NCBI GenBank assembly: GCA_018433525.1
Contig: JAHDRA010000079.1
Coordinates: forward strand, 1-32,806
DNA length: 32,806 nucleotides
Reading direction: 5' to 3'
Source: Paludibacteraceae bacterium
GTDB lineage: Bacteria > Bacteroidota > Bacteroidia > Bacteroidales > Paludibacteraceae
Shown here: positions 1 through 9,102 of the stretch, piece by piece
Position numbering within the stretch: the stretch's first letter is position 1
How the letters are laid out: each line of letters opens with the position of its first letter
Notes under the pieces: model-generated
Databases searched by the model: none
Told to the model about the DNA's origin: nothing
The model's input: the letters and a program-made list of their open reading frames with translations, nothing else
Made by a program: the position numbers and the translations under genes

Positions 1-46
1 AAATCATAAATAATTTTTTTATTTTTGTAAAATAAAATTCAAAGGT

Positions 47-3000
47 ATAAAAAAATCAGTTAAAATAGCAGGTTATACAATTGGAGGAATTATTTTATTC
101 CTTGCAATTTTACTTATTTTGTTGCAAAACAGCAGAATACAGAATTCTATTGCACAAACCCTTGTTCGACAACTTTCAGAAAAACTGCACACAAAAGTCG
201 AAATCGGTAAGATACATTATAAACTTTTCAATACCATTGCCATTGATGACGTTTACTTGGAGGATCAGCATCAGGATACACTTTTGTATGTAAAAAGTCT
301 TGATGCACATTTTAATCTATGGAAATTTTTTCGTGGAAAATATCAATTCCGTTCCATTGATTTAAACCAACTTCATGGGAATATTGCCATTGACACAACG
401 GGCAAAACAAATTTTGACTTTATTGTCCAGGCTTTCAAGAAACCACAAGGTTCAAAACCGACAAATATAGAATTTCGGATCAAACGATTCAAATTAAAAA
501 ATTCTTCCTTTCGTTTCGTCGATGCACGCCAAAATCAGGGCAACTCGCAGACATTTAATCCCAAGCATCTTTATCTTACCAATATTAATTCCGATATTCA
601 TTTGGATATTTTTCACAAAGATACCATTAAGGCAAGCATCAACCACTTGAGCGCACACGAAGCTTCAGGCTTGACATTAAAGGACTTACGGACAAAATTC
701 TCAGTTTCAAATAAAAACATCGATATTCCCTATTTCGATTTATGGATGCCCAAGTCTAAAATTCATTTTGACAGTATTCGCGTCGATTATGCTACATTTT
801 CCGATTTGAAAAATCTGAATGAGAATGTGAAATTGAAAATTCCACTTCGATCTTCTTACTTTACCTTTTCTGATTTCGCTGCATTTGTCCCTGCCTTTGC
901 CAACTTAAATACCAAAATGGATGCAGAAATTGAAATCGATGGCAGAATTTCAAGTCTGAAATTCAACCAAATTCGATTAAAATTTGGGAATTCCTTTTTA
1001 CTGAATGCCAAAGCCGATTTTACCGGTTTACCCAATATGGATGAAACTTTTATTTACGCCAACATCAATGATTTGCATTTCGAAAAAAACGATTTGCAGG
1101 ATTTTGTTGCCGGACTAACAAAAAAACCATTTGTGCTGCCAAAAGAGTTGAATCAACTGGGAATGGTCAGATACAACGGCAATATTTCCGGATTTCTAAA
1201 CAACCTGGTAGCCTATGGTAAACTGAGATCGAATGTGGGTACGATAGCTACGGATATCCTGCTGCAATACAATACCAAGTCTCAGTATTTGGCTTACAAT
1301 GGCACCATTAAGTCGGACAACATTCAATTGAATAAAATTCTGAGCAACAATCAGTTTGGACTTTTTTCATTTAATTTTAACACCAAAGGAGAAAAGCAGG
1401 CCAATAAAAATTTTCAGGGAACTATTGAAGCTGATATTCCCGAATTTCAATGGAATGGTTATTCCTATCGCGATATGCAATTAAAAGGAAACTATGATGG
1501 AAGTGGATTTGATGGGACTTTTGATGTTGCCGACGAAAACATCGATGCTCATTTTACTGGAATTGTCGATATGACAAAACGTTTACCGGTATTCGATTTC
1601 AGCCTGAATTTGGCCAAAGCCAATTTGAATGCGTTGAAACTGACAACTAAGTATTCCAATGCCAATTTGTCCTTCAATGCAAGAACCAATATGATAGGAA
1701 ATTCACCGGACAATCTCAACGGATTCGTTTTATTCGACAAGATAGCTTTCACCAACCGAAATCGAACACTCAATGCCGGCAAAATTCAATTCGTTTCGCG
1801 CACGAAGAACGATGAAACCTATTTTTTAATTTCTTCCGACTACGTGAATGGAAGTATTTCGGGAAATTTTATTTACAGCTCATTAGATCAAACTTTTAAA
1901 AGATTGGCATATCATTATTTACCTGCCTTGTCGAACAAAATTCCACACGAAAATTCACATCCAAATTTTATCAATGTTGATTTGAAAATTTCTGATACAG
2001 GTGAACTGACCGATATTTTGGAACTTCCATGGCAATTGAAAGGCAATTCATATATTAAAGGATATTATGACGAAAAAAATTATAAAATTGACTTCACTTC
2101 AAATTTTCCTTATTTCAAATTTGGAAAAAGGGAATTTGAAAACATATTTTTATCACTTCAGAATGAGGAAGATAAATTATCATTTATTACCCGCGCACAA
2201 ATGGATGGAAAAAACAAGCCCATGCACTTTTATATCAATGCAACAGCATCGGACAATTCTGTCAATACTTTGTTGGGCTGGCAAAATTCCGATTCAATTA
2301 CCAATGCAGGAGAATTTAAAACACTGACAAAATTTGCAGCAACCGATGGAAAAATCAATGCACAAATCTCTGTTCTTCCAAGTCAGATTATTCTTATGGA
2401 TTCCGTTTTAAATATTTTCCCATCTGTTGTAAAATACAATTCTGATGGTTCGCTTCAAGTAAATAATTTCAAAATGGAGGGCAGCAGTCAATTCCTTCAT
2501 GTTAACGGCATTGCTTCAAAAAGTGAAAAAGACAGTTTGCAGTTTACCATGAACAATTTGGATTTGTATTTTATCATGAACGATTTGGTAAAACTCAAGG
2601 ATCCGTCGCTGGGAGGATATTTTACGGGCAATGCAACCATGTACAGCGCATTTCAGCAACCTTTTTTCGAAGCTAAATTATTGGTAAAGGATTTTTCCAT
2701 GAACCAATCGGTTTTGGGAGATGTGAATTTGTATTCCTATTGGGACAAAGAAAAAAAAGAAGTGGTTTCAAATGCTCATGTCTTAAACAACAAGGATACG
2801 GTAGCCTACATTGACGGCGTTTATGTGCCGGGAAAAGATTCCATTGATTTCGTGTATGACATGCATCACCTCAATATGGGAATGTTGAAACGATATTTTG
2901 GTGATGTGGTTCAAAATGTTAGAGGATTTGCAACGGGCAAACTTCGGATGTTTGGACCGACAAAAAAAATGCGCTTTGATGGAGATTTGTATGTGGCCGA

Positions 3001-4495
3001 AGGACAATTAAAAATGGCACTAACGCAAACAACCTATTTTTTTAACGATACCATTCGTATGAGGCCTACTTCTGTCGAGTTCAATAATATAAAGATGTAT
3101 GATGAAGAAGGAAATGAAGGCTTACTTGATGGAATAATGAAACATACAGGAATGTTTGGCGACCTGAAGTATGACGTAATGATTCGCTCCAATAACATTT
3201 TGGCATTGAATACCCATGCGAACGCCAATGAAATATTCTACGGAAAAGCTTATGCAGGAGGTACGGTTCATGTTTTTGGTGATGTGAATGTTACCAATGT
3301 TTGGGTGGACATGGTTTCACGGCCAGGTTCCAAATGCTATGTAACTATGCCCGGCTCTTCAACTGCTGCCGACAACAGTTTTGTTCTCTTTGTCAACAAA
3401 AATGACACAATAAAGACCCAGCCGGACGAGCAAAAAGGGAAAAAACTGCCAGAAAATACATACAATACAAAGGTAAATCTTCAGATAGGCATTACGCCCG
3501 ATGCTGAAATTCAATTTATTATCGATCCGAAAGCCGGCGATATGCTTGTTGGAAAAGGAACAGGAAATCTGCGCTTTGAATTTGATACCTATTCCGACAT
3601 AAAACTCTTTGGCACTTACACCATCGAAAAAGGAAACTATCTTTTTACCCTCCAAAATGTGATTCGAAAAGAATTTAAAATTGATGAAGGAAGTACGCTG
3701 ACTTGGACCGGCGATCTTTATAATGCGCAGGTAAAAATAAAGGGAATTTATTCTTTGATGGCTTCTCTGCGGGATTTAATGGATGAATCTCAATTGAGTT
3801 CGTTGCCTCGAACCACTGTGCCGGTAAATTGTATATTGTTGTTGAGTGGTAATTTGATGAAACCCAATGTAGAATTTGATATTGATTTGCCCTCGAGCGA
3901 TGAAAGTGTAAAACAGATGGTAAAAAGCATCATCAGCACCAACGAAATGATGGCGCGACAAATTATTTATTTGCTCATTTTCAACAAATTTTACAACCCT
4001 TATCTGCAGTCGGCTGCTAACGCTCCCGTTGGAATTGGTTCCAGCGAAGCCGTATCATTGGTTGTCAGTACTTTAAGTGCACAAATGAATAATTGGCTGG
4101 CTCAAATGATCAACAGCAACATTATTTCCATTGGATTCGATTACCGTCAAACAGATCAGTTGAGCAGTGATGTTCAGGCTCAATTTCTTATTCAGCCAAA
4201 TAACCGGCTAATTATCAACGGAAATTTGGGTTATCGAAATGATAATGTAAATTTGAGCAACAATACCAATAAATTTATTGGCGACATTGACGTTGAATGG
4301 TTACTCACGGAAGGTGGTAAATTCAGATTAAAAGCCTACAACCACACCATTGACCGCTATCAACTTCGGTCGGCAAAGAATACGCAAGGAATAGGATTGA
4401 TATATAAAGAAAATTTTTCAAATTTTGACGAATTGTTCCGTTATTATTGGAACATTCTCACTTTTAAAAAGAAAAACAATGAAGCTGATCAATAA
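47..4495 (+). CDS. tamB: TamB-family translocation/assembly module protein (AsmA-like, DUF490 C-terminus)
   Basis: Very long protein (about 1,480 residues) with one N-terminal membrane anchor and then almost entirely beta-rich repetitive sequence, as in TamB/AsmA-like proteins that bridge the inner and outer membranes and help outer-membrane protein assembly or lipid transport. The C-terminal ~400 residues carry the family-typical region, including LTWTGDLYNAQVKI and a segment near FDIDLPSSDESVKQMV. The start is uncertain. The hydrophobic segment AGYTIGGIILFLAILLILL lies upstream of the first standard start codon (TTG at 119, inside the membrane segment). The frame is open back to a stop at 11-13 with no ATG, GTG or TTG before 119. 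I placed the start at the ATA at 47, which would begin I-K-K-S-V-K like a usual M-K-K signal anchor. It overlaps the next gene by 17 bp. Family call is secure, start codon is not. Confidence 0.85.
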   Translation: MKKSVKIAGYTIGGIILFLAILLILLQNSRIQNSIAQTLVRQLSEKLHTKVEIGKIHYKLFNTIAIDDVYLEDQHQDTLLYVKSLDAHFNLWKFFRGKYQFRSIDLNQLHGNIAIDTTGKTNFDFIVQAFKKPQGSKPTNIEFRIKRFKLKNSSFRFVDARQNQGNSQTFNPKHLYLTNINSDIHLDIFHKDTIKASINHLSAHEASGLTLKDLRTKFSVSNKNIDIPYFDLWMPKSKIHFDSIRVDYATFSDLKNLNENVKLKIPLRSSYFTFSDFAAFVPAFANLNTKMDAEIEIDGRISSLKFNQIRLKFGNSFLLNAKADFTGLPNMDETFIYANINDLHFEKNDLQDFVAGLTKKPFVLPKELNQLGMVRYNGNISGFLNNLVAYGKLRSNVGTIATDILLQYNTKSQYLAYNGTIKSDNIQLNKILSNNQFGLFSFNFNTKGEKQANKNFQGTIEADIPEFQWNGYSYRDMQLKGNYDGSGFDGTFDVADENIDAHFTGIVDMTKRLPVFDFSLNLAKANLNALKLTTKYSNANLSFNARTNMIGNSPDNLNGFVLFDKIAFTNRNRTLNAGKIQFVSRTKNDETYFLISSDYVNGSISGNFIYSSLDQTFKRLAYHYLPALSNKIPHENSHPNFINVDLKISDTGELTDILELPWQLKGNSYIKGYYDEKNYKIDFTSNFPYFKFGKREFENIFLSLQNEEDKLSFITRAQMDGKNKPMHFYINATASDNSVNTLLGWQNSDSITNAGEFKTLTKFAATDGKINAQISVLPSQIILMDSVLNIFPSVVKYNSDGSLQVNNFKMEGSSQFLHVNGIASKSEKDSLQFTMNNLDLYFIMNDLVKLKDPSLGGYFTGNATMYSAFQQPFFEAKLLVKDFSMNQSVLGDVNLYSYWDKEKKEVVSNAHVLNNKDTVAYIDGVYVPGKDSIDFVYDMHHLNMGMLKRYFGDVVQNVRGFATGKLRMFGPTKKMRFDGDLYVAEGQLKMALTQTTYFFNDTIRMRPTSVEFNNIKMYDEEGNEGLLDGIMKHTGMFGDLKYDVMIRSNNILALNTHANANEIFYGKAYAGGTVHVFGDVNVTNVWVDMVSRPGSKCYVTMPGSSTAADNSFVLFVNKNDTIKTQPDEQKGKKLPENTYNTKVNLQIGITPDAEIQFIIDPKAGDMLVGKGTGNLRFEFDTYSDIKLFGTYTIEKGNYLFTLQNVIRKEFKIDEGSTLTWTGDLYNAQVKIKGIYSLMASLRDLMDESQLSSLPRTTVPVNCILLLSGNLMKPNVEFDIDLPSSDESVKQMVKSIISTNEMMARQIIYLLIFNKFYNPYLQSAANAPVGIGSSEAVSLVVSTLSAQMNNWLAQMINSNIISIGFDYRQTDQLSSDVQAQFLIQPNNRLIINGNLGYRNDNVNLSNNTNKFIGDIDVEWLLTEGGKFRLKAYNHTIDRYQLRSAKNTQGIGLIYKENFSNFDELFRYYWNILTFKKKNNEADQ

Positions 4496-5129
4496 TTTTT
4501 TTACGGTGATTTTTTTCTTTTTGTGTGCAAAAATTTCGGCACAAGGCATCGATAAGTTGTATGTCGGCATGCCGGATGCTCTTCATCCGACTTTGACGTC
4601 GCAACAACGGCTCGAACTTATCGAATACGCCAAAGCCGGACAAAACGATACCACCCTCAATCGCTATAAAAAACCGGTTTTTCTGTTAAAACTCGATACG
4701 CTTCATCAACACTTAATGATGAAAAATTCGGGTTCAACATCTTTTGAAATGAAGGTTTTGGATGCCAACTCAAACGAACCGATGATTGCCATTATCCGCA
4801 CAGTTTGTGCACCAATATGTCATTCTTTGATTGAATTCTATGATTTTAAATGGAATCGCCTTCCTGTAACTTTCCATTATCCCCAGGCCACAGATTGGCT
4901 CGATTTGGAAAAAGCCCAAAAAACTGAAGAAGGGGTTGAAACGTTTCAAAAAATCTTGAAATATACTTTTGTTTCGCTCAGTTTTCAGGAGGAAGGACAA
5001 ATTGTAATGGCTTTCAACAACAGCATCGATTTTTTAAGCGACGAAGATAAAAAACTCGTTTTTCCCTGCATGAATACGGCACCTTTGCTGTTTCAATGGA
5101 GCGATTTAAAATGGATAAGGGAAAAATAA
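4479..5129 (+). CDS. DUF3256 family secreted protein
   Basis: Protein of 216 residues with a clear signal peptide (MKLINNFFTVIFFFLCAKISAQ), so probably periplasmic or surface-associated. The body resembles DUF3256, a Bacteroidetes family of unknown function: an early YVGMPDALHPTLT segment, then STSFEMKVL, then IIRTVCAPICHS with two cysteines. The start was set at the ATG at 4479 because it begins directly with the signal peptide; an upstream in-frame ATG at 4425 would put 18 unrelated residues in front. The gene overlaps the tamB 3' end by 17 bp, which suggests co-transcription and coupled translation, and hence a possible role in the cell envelope near TamB (inference). A terminator follows at once. 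No catalytic residues are recognisable. Confidence 0.75.
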   Translation: MKLINNFFTVIFFFLCAKISAQGIDKLYVGMPDALHPTLTSQQRLELIEYAKAGQNDTTLNRYKKPVFLLKLDTLHQHLMMKNSGSTSFEMKVLDANSNEPMIAIIRTVCAPICHSLIEFYDFKWNRLPVTFHYPQATDWLDLEKAQKTEEGVETFQKILKYTFVSLSFQEEGQIVMAFNNSIDFLSDEDKKLVFPCMNTAPLLFQWSDLKWIREK

Positions 5130-5163
5130 AAAAGGCCTCAAAAAATTTTTCTGAAGCCTTTTT
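5128..5163. terminator. bidirectional Rho-independent terminator between convergent genes
   Basis: Inverted repeat AAAAAGGCCTCA / TGAAGCCTTTTT around an A/T-rich loop, with a T run on the right and an A run on the left. It can end both the tamB/DUF3256 transcript and the L31 transcript, which converge here. Confidence 0.8.
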
Positions 5164-5186
5164 ACACAACATTATTATGAAAAAAA

Positions 5187-5456
5187 TTACTTTTGAGTTT
5201 TTTTCTTCTCCAAACTTTTAGCGTAGCGATTCATGAATTTATCAACACGACCGGCACTGTCAACTAATTTGGCTTTACCCGTAAAATAAGGGTGCGAAGA
5301 ACTGGAAATTTCCAATTTAACCAATGGATAAGTAACGCCATCAATTTCTATGGTTTCCTTAGTATTAATGGTCGACCGAGTGATAAATGTGTCGCCATTC
5401 GATAAGTCTTTAAATACTACCGGACGATAATTGGTAGGATGAATTCCGCTTTTCAT
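5187..5456 (-). CDS. rpmE2: 50S ribosomal protein L31, type B (zinc-independent)
   Basis: 89-residue protein starting [17 protein letters not shown], the typical L31 N-terminus, with [20 protein letters not shown] in the middle and a basic tail. It has no cysteine, so it lacks the zinc-binding CxxC of type A L31 and belongs to the zinc-independent class (also known as YkgM). L31 sits on the central protuberance of the large subunit and bridges to the small subunit. An upstream in-frame start at 5495 would add 13 residues ([13 protein letters not shown]) absent from the family, and would overlap the promoter, so the internal ATG at 5456 is preferred. Monocistronic between a promoter and a shared terminator. 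Confidence 0.93.
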   Translation of the reverse strand: MKSGIHPTNYRPVVFKDLSNGDTFITRSTINTKETIEIDGVTYPLVKLEISSSSHPYFTGKAKLVDSAGRVDKFMNRYAKSLEKKKTQK

Positions 5457-5492
5457 ATCTGTCTTAAATGTTTGTATTTTCTTTTGAGTTTG

Positions 5493-5524
5493 CAAAGATA
5501 CGATTTTTTTTCTGAATCAACAAA
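5493..5524 (-). promoter_or_regulatory. Bacteroidetes-type promoter for the L31 gene
   Basis: On the minus strand a TTTG (-33 element, 5521-5524) is followed after 20 bp by TATCTTTG (-7 element, 5493-5500). This matches the TTTG / TAnnTTTG consensus of the phylum. Start of transcription is expected near 5486, about 30 nt before the L31 start codon. Confidence 0.75.
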
Positions 5525-5568
5525 GAGTTTTTTTTTTCTTTTTCCCCTTCGATTAAAAAATTTGATTT

Positions 5569-6171
5569 TTAAAAAGTTTTTGCCAACTCCTCGGCCTCTT
5601 TTATGGCCTTATTGACTATTGCATCAACATCCATCCCGATCACATCAAGGTTAGAAGCTCTGATGGTTGTATAATCCAATACACCAAAAAGTCCCATAAT
5701 GGTTTTAAGATATTTATCGCACAAATCCCATTCTGCAGCCATTCCTTCGGAATAATCGCCGCCGCTGGTAATAACATTAAGTGCTTTCTTGCCTTGACAC
5801 AAACCAATTGGGCCATTCTCGCCATATTTAAAAGTGATATTCGGAATACTTACATAATCAATATAAGCTTTTAATATAGCCGGGACCCCCAAATTCCACA
5901 TAGGTTCAGCAAAAATGTACTTGTCGGCACTTTTAAATTGCAGAGCGTATTTTTTCATTGCATTTTCTGTTTCTTCCACTTCATTGCTCATGTGAATCAT
6001 GACATCCTCAACCGTTAAAAAATGAATGTCTTCCTTGTACAAATCCAGCGTAATAATTTCGTCCTGAGGATGGTGTTTTTTGTATGCTTCCACAAATTTA
6101 TCGGCAATCATGAATGTTCTGGATTCGCCCTCAGGTTTAGCATTCGCTTTGATATAAAGAACTTTACTCAT
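5569..6171 (-). CDS. azoR: FMN-dependent NAD(P)H azoreductase-like flavodoxin-fold protein
   Basis: 200 residues, the usual length of AzoR-type quinone/azo reductases. It begins MSKVLYIKANAKPEGESRT, where the S-R-T turn forms the FMN phosphate site of this fold, and has the family motif AEPMWNLGVPAILKAYID at about residues 88-105. An ITSGGDYSEG segment follows, near the other flavin-contacting loop. Known members are cytosolic homodimers that reduce quinones and azo compounds with NADH through FMN; the natural substrate here is unknown. The start is supported by a strong Shine-Dalgarno-like AGGAGGA 9 nt upstream. A good promoter lies about 130 nt upstream, so the gene is probably transcribed alone with a longish leader. 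It is divergent from rpsF. Confidence 0.85.
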   Translation of the reverse strand: MSKVLYIKANAKPEGESRTFMIADKFVEAYKKHHPQDEIITLDLYKEDIHFLTVEDVMIHMSNEVEETENAMKKYALQFKSADKYIFAEPMWNLGVPAILKAYIDYVSIPNITFKYGENGPIGLCQGKKALNVITSGGDYSEGMAAEWDLCDKYLKTIMGLFGVLDYTTIRASNLDVIGMDVDAIVNKAIKEAEELAKTF

Positions 6172-6309
6172 AATAAATTTTCCTCCTATTTTTTTGTTGT
6201 TAACAAATTCTTATGCCATTGTCGTATTTTCTCTGATTTGACTGCTTTTAGAAAAATTAAAAAAAGATTCAATTCAGCTGTTTCTATTTACAGCGGGGAT
6301 GATTTAAGA

Positions 6310-6340
6310 CAAAAATAATAGAATTCTTTCGTTTGTCAAA
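6310..6340 (-). promoter_or_regulatory. Bacteroidetes-type promoter for the azoreductase gene
   Basis: Minus strand TTTG (6337-6340), 19 bp spacer, TATTTTTG (6310-6317). Both boxes match consensus. Transcription would start near 6303 and give a 5' leader of roughly 130 nt in front of the gene starting at 6171. Confidence 0.65.
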
Positions 6341-6419
6341 AAAATTCGGAATAAGGGGAAAAAAATTGTTTCTAAAAATCTCAACCCTATGTATTCAACA
6401 TTTTAATAAAAACATTTCT

Positions 6420-6449
6420 TTTGAAAATCAAAAATATTCATTACCTTTG
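6420..6449 (+). promoter_or_regulatory. promoter of the rpsF-rpsR-rplI operon
   Basis: Plus strand TTTG (6420-6423), 18 bp spacer, TACCTTTG (6442-6449). Transcription is expected to begin near 6456, leaving about 44 nt of leader before rpsF. That leader contains a weak GCTTT / AAAGC stem. Confidence 0.7.
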
Positions 6450-6499
6450 TAACCGCTTTAACAAATAAAATTTATAAACATAAAAAGCTATTAAACAGT

Positions 6500-6847
6500 A
6501 TGTTGAATCATTATGAAACCGTTTTCATTTTAACTCCCGTTTTATCTGACCTGCAGATGAAGGAAGCGGTAGAAAAATTTAAAACCATTTTGCAGGAAAA
6601 TGGTGCAACAATTACCAATGAAGAAAATTGGGGCTTACGCAAGCTGGCCTATCCAATCGAAAAAAAATCTTCAGGTTTTTATTGTTTGCTGCAGTTTGAC
6701 GCCGAACCGTCCGTAGTGGCAGTTTTGGAAACCAATTATCGCCGTGATGAACGGGTGATTCGTTATTTAACGACTCGTTTGGACAAATATGCCTACGAGT
6801 ATGCAGAAAAAAGAAAAAATGTAAAATCTAAAGAAGGAAAGGAATAA
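6500..6847 (+). CDS. rpsF: 30S ribosomal protein S6
   Basis: 115 residues starting [17 protein letters not shown], the standard S6 opening (Y-E-x-x-x-I-L-x-P). It also has [20 protein letters not shown] and the [14 protein letters not shown] segment of the alpha/beta S6 fold. S6 binds the platform of the small subunit as a heterodimer with S18, whose gene follows after 3 bp. The tail is lysine-rich and short. First gene of a three-gene ribosomal operon. Unlike in enterobacteria, no priB lies between rpsF and rpsR. Confidence 0.97.
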   Translation: MLNHYETVFILTPVLSDLQMKEAVEKFKTILQENGATITNEENWGLRKLAYPIEKKSSGFYCLLQFDAEPSVVAVLETNYRRDERVIRYLTTRLDKYAYEYAEKRKNVKSKEGKE

Positions 6848-6850
6848 ACT

Positions 6851-7123
6851 ATGGCAACCAACAACAACGAAGAAATAAGATATTTAACTCCTCCTACGGT
6901 TGATATCAAAAAGAAAAAATATTGCCGATTCAAAAAGAGTGGTATTAAATATATCGATTACAAGGATCCGGAATTTTTGAAAAAGTTTGTAAACGAGCAG
7001 GGAAAAATTCTTCCTCGCCGCATCACCGGCACATCTTTAAAGTATCAACGTAGAGTTGCGCAGGCCATAAAAAGAGCCCGTCATTTAGCGTTGCTTCCCT
7101 ATGTAACAGACATGTTGAAATAA
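6851..7123 (+). CDS. rpsR: 30S ribosomal protein S18
   Basis: 90 residues with the diagnostic S18 core: [20 protein letters not shown], then [20 protein letters not shown] and [13 protein letters not shown]18 is the S6 partner in the small-subunit platform. It starts 3 bp after the rpsF stop, with a GGAAAGGA purine run overlapping the end of rpsF as its likely ribosome site. The single cysteine in YCRF is usual for this lineage. Confidence 0.97.
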   Translation: MATNNNEEIRYLTPPTVDIKKKKYCRFKKSGIKYIDYKDPEFLKKFVNEQGKILPRRITGTSLKYQRRVAQAIKRARHLALLPYVTDMLK

Positions 7124-7143
7124 TTTAATCAGGAGGACAAAAA

Positions 7144-7587
7144 ATGGAAGTAATTTTAAAAGAAGATGTAAATAATCTTGGTTATAAAGGAGATATCGTA
7201 AAAGTGAAAGATGGTTACGCGCGTAATTATCTTATCCCCACAAAAAAAGCCGTTATTGCAACCGATTCGGCAAAGAAAATGCTCGAAGAAGAAAAGAAAC
7301 AACGTGCTCATAAACTGGAACGCATTAAAAACGAAGCGCTTGAATTGGCAGAAAAGGCTAAAAGTATCAATTTGGTTATTGAAGCCAAAGCGAGTTCAAC
7401 AGGAAAAATTTTTGGCGCCGTAGGTCCGATACAAATTGCCGATGCTTATGAAAAAGCAGGCTTAGTTATTGATCGCAAAGTAATTGTTGTGGACGAACCG
7501 GTGAAAGAATTAGGTTCCTATAAAGCTACGCTTAAACTTCACAGAGAAGTGAGCGTCGAAATTTCCTTTGAAGTAATCGGCGTTTAA
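7144..7587 (+). CDS. rplI: 50S ribosomal protein L9
   Basis: 147 residues. The N-terminal rRNA-binding domain has the L9 signature MEVILKEDVNNLGYKGDIV and VKDGYARNYLIPTKKA, followed by the long charged connecting helix (about 45-80) and a C-terminal domain with SSTGKIFGAVGPIQIADA. A consensus AGGAGG lies 7 nt before the ATG. Last gene of the S6-S18-L9 operon, followed within 30 bp by a terminator. Confidence 0.97.
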   Translation: MEVILKEDVNNLGYKGDIVKVKDGYARNYLIPTKKAVIATDSAKKMLEEEKKQRAHKLERIKNEALELAEKAKSINLVIEAKASSTGKIFGAVGPIQIADAYEKAGLVIDRKVIVVDEPVKELGSYKATLKLHREVSVEISFEVIGV

Positions 7588-7614
7588 TAATCTGAAAGAA
7601 TAAACTGTATTTTT

Positions 7615-7657
7615 AACGGAAGGTGTCTCTGTTCAATGAGATACCTTTCGTTTTTTA
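7615..7657 (+). terminator. Rho-independent terminator after rplI
   Basis: Hairpin arms AACGGAAGGTGTCTC (7615-7629) and GAGATACCTTTCGTT (7638-7652), pairing over 15 bp with two G-U pairs around an 8-nt loop, then a run of T. It ends the ribosomal protein operon. Confidence 0.9.
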
Positions 7658-8342
7658 TTGATTCATATCAACAAATATTTTCCATGCCATGAAATTCAAA
7701 ATTCACAATTTACATTGGTATGTTTACACAAAAGTTCGTTAAAAACAGGATTCATGCCGCAATTGCATAAAGTCAATAATTTCTTTTGCAAATTCATCAT
7801 TTAAAGTTCTGTTCGTTTGTACGTAGGACAAGTATATAAATCTTACAATCAAATGAACATTGTTTATCATTGTTTTACAGGATGATATTGAAAAGGGAAT
7901 AACTATTGCCTTTGCTTTCTATGGTTAATTTCCTTTCAAACAAAGACAAGTTAAACTTTAGCCAATTAAAATCCTTCGAGAAGTCCTTCCAGAATTGTTG
8001 TTCTCAGTACTACACATATCTTCGCAACTAAGAAAAATAAGTTCTTCTAATCACCACTTCATCTATGTTTTTCATGTGAAACTTTTTATTTAAACCATTG
8101 ATTACCATTTTATTAGGCGAACGAATTTTTAGTGAAGTTTTGATATAAAAGATTGATAATTAATAAGGTTTATTCTTGTTATTAATTATCGTTACTAAGG
8201 TTTTATTTAAAAATAAGCCTCGTTTTTTGATAGAATGACTTTATATAGAAACGACCAAGCTTAGTAACATGGGAATACTTCCTTTCAGCCTTATTAGCTT
8301 ATTTATAATTGCTTATTAAATATTCTTATGCCAAACCTCACG
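7658..8342. other. long AT-rich gap without a recognisable gene
   Basis: About 690 bp between the rplI terminator and the 3' end of comB. Both strands are full of stops. The longest tidy frame I can read is 43 codons on the minus strand (7739-7870, starting MINNVHLIVRF, ending QLRHESCF). It has a plausible composition but no family I recognise and may be the tail of a decayed gene. There is also a strong AT hairpin at 8155-8190, and a 9-bp inverted pair, GTTACTAAG (8191-8199) with CTTAGTAAC (8260-8268). No tRNA, promoter consensus or insertion-sequence ends were found. Confidence 0.5.
8155..8190. repeat. perfect 12-bp inverted repeat (AT-only hairpin)
   Basis: GATAATTAATAA (8155-8166) and TTATTAATTATC (8179-8190) are exact reverse complements separated by 12 nt. 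With only one G-C pair per arm it is weak as a terminator. It could be a protein site, the remnant of a mobile element end, or chance in AT-rich DNA. Confidence 0.5.
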
Positions 8343-9056
8343 TTAAAATAATATTTTTTGAGAAGACTTGTCGTAAAACGGAACCATCGGAAGGGTATCC
8401 TGAGCCAGACAAAAATCAAAATCTTTTTCCAAATGATGCGTAAACAACCGTTTTGCATGTTCACTTTGATGCAAAAACGTTTTGACATCGGGCTCGGCCT
8501 GTTGCCATAAAACTAATGCAGCAACCGCCGAATCACCTGAAGTTTCGAAATTCCCGCTGCACTTCAACCTATGAACGAGCAAGCCTGCAAACAAAGTATC
8601 TTCCAAACTGAAAAGATTATTCCAGCCGGCACAAACAACAAGCACATCTTTTCCGGCATTGCGGCAAAAATCGGCCACTGCACTAATGTTGCAAAAAGCC
8701 CCGATAATTACTTCGTTTTCGGCTGCTGCCAGTTCAATGGCGCGCGTCCCGTTGGTTGTAGTAAATACAATTTCTTGCCCCTTCACTTTTTCGGAATAAT
8801 AGTCGAACGGAGAATTACCGGCATCTGCAAAATCGCACTTTTCCACATTCCGCTCCGCTCCGACAAAATAACCACGACTTTTTAATTCTTTGGCTTTTTC
8901 GAGCGACGCAACGGGAAAAATGGCGGATGCTCCTTCCATCAAAGCTTTGCAAATGGTAGTTGACGCCCTGAAAACATCCACTATTACTGCAATTTTTGAA
9001 TTTCCTGACGAATAAAAAGGGTATAATGCCGGCGAAAAACAAACATCTATTTTCAT
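8343..9056 (-). CDS. comB: ComB-family 2-phosphosulfolactate phosphatase-like protein
   Basis: 237 residues from the preferred start MKIDVCFSPALYPFY; the upstream in-frame ATG at 9113 would add 19 poorly fitting residues and overlap the DUF389 gene. Family features are AVIVDVFRASTTICKAL near residue 25, FVGAERNVEK, the GNSPFDY turn and VFTTTNGTRAIELA. ComB is a magnesium-dependent phosphatase that removes phosphate from 2-phosphosulfolactate in coenzyme M synthesis. Bacteroidetes do not make coenzyme M, so the substrate here is unknown, perhaps another sulfonated or small phosphorylated acid (inference). The gene lies 46 bp downstream of the DUF389 gene, probably in the same transcript. Confidence 0.85.
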   Translation of the reverse strand: MKIDVCFSPALYPFYSSGNSKIAVIVDVFRASTTICKALMEGASAIFPVASLEKAKELKSRGYFVGAERNVEKCDFADAGNSPFDYYSEKVKGQEIVFTTTNGTRAIELAAAENEVIIGAFCNISAVADFCRNAGKDVLVVCAGWNNLFSLEDTLFAGLLVHRLKCSGNFETSGDSAVAALVLWQQAEPDVKTFLHQSEHAKRLFTHHLEKDFDFCLAQDTLPMVPFYDKSSQKILF

Positions 9057-9102
9057 GGGGAATAAAGTTTTTTTACAAGAAACCAGGTAAAAAAATTGAA
9101 AA

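Noticed and set aside
6450..6499. possible S6:S18-binding RNA leader before rpsF
   Set aside because: There is a CCG at the leader start and a weak GCTTT/AAAGC stem, but I cannot see the full two-helix motif and the leader seems too short.
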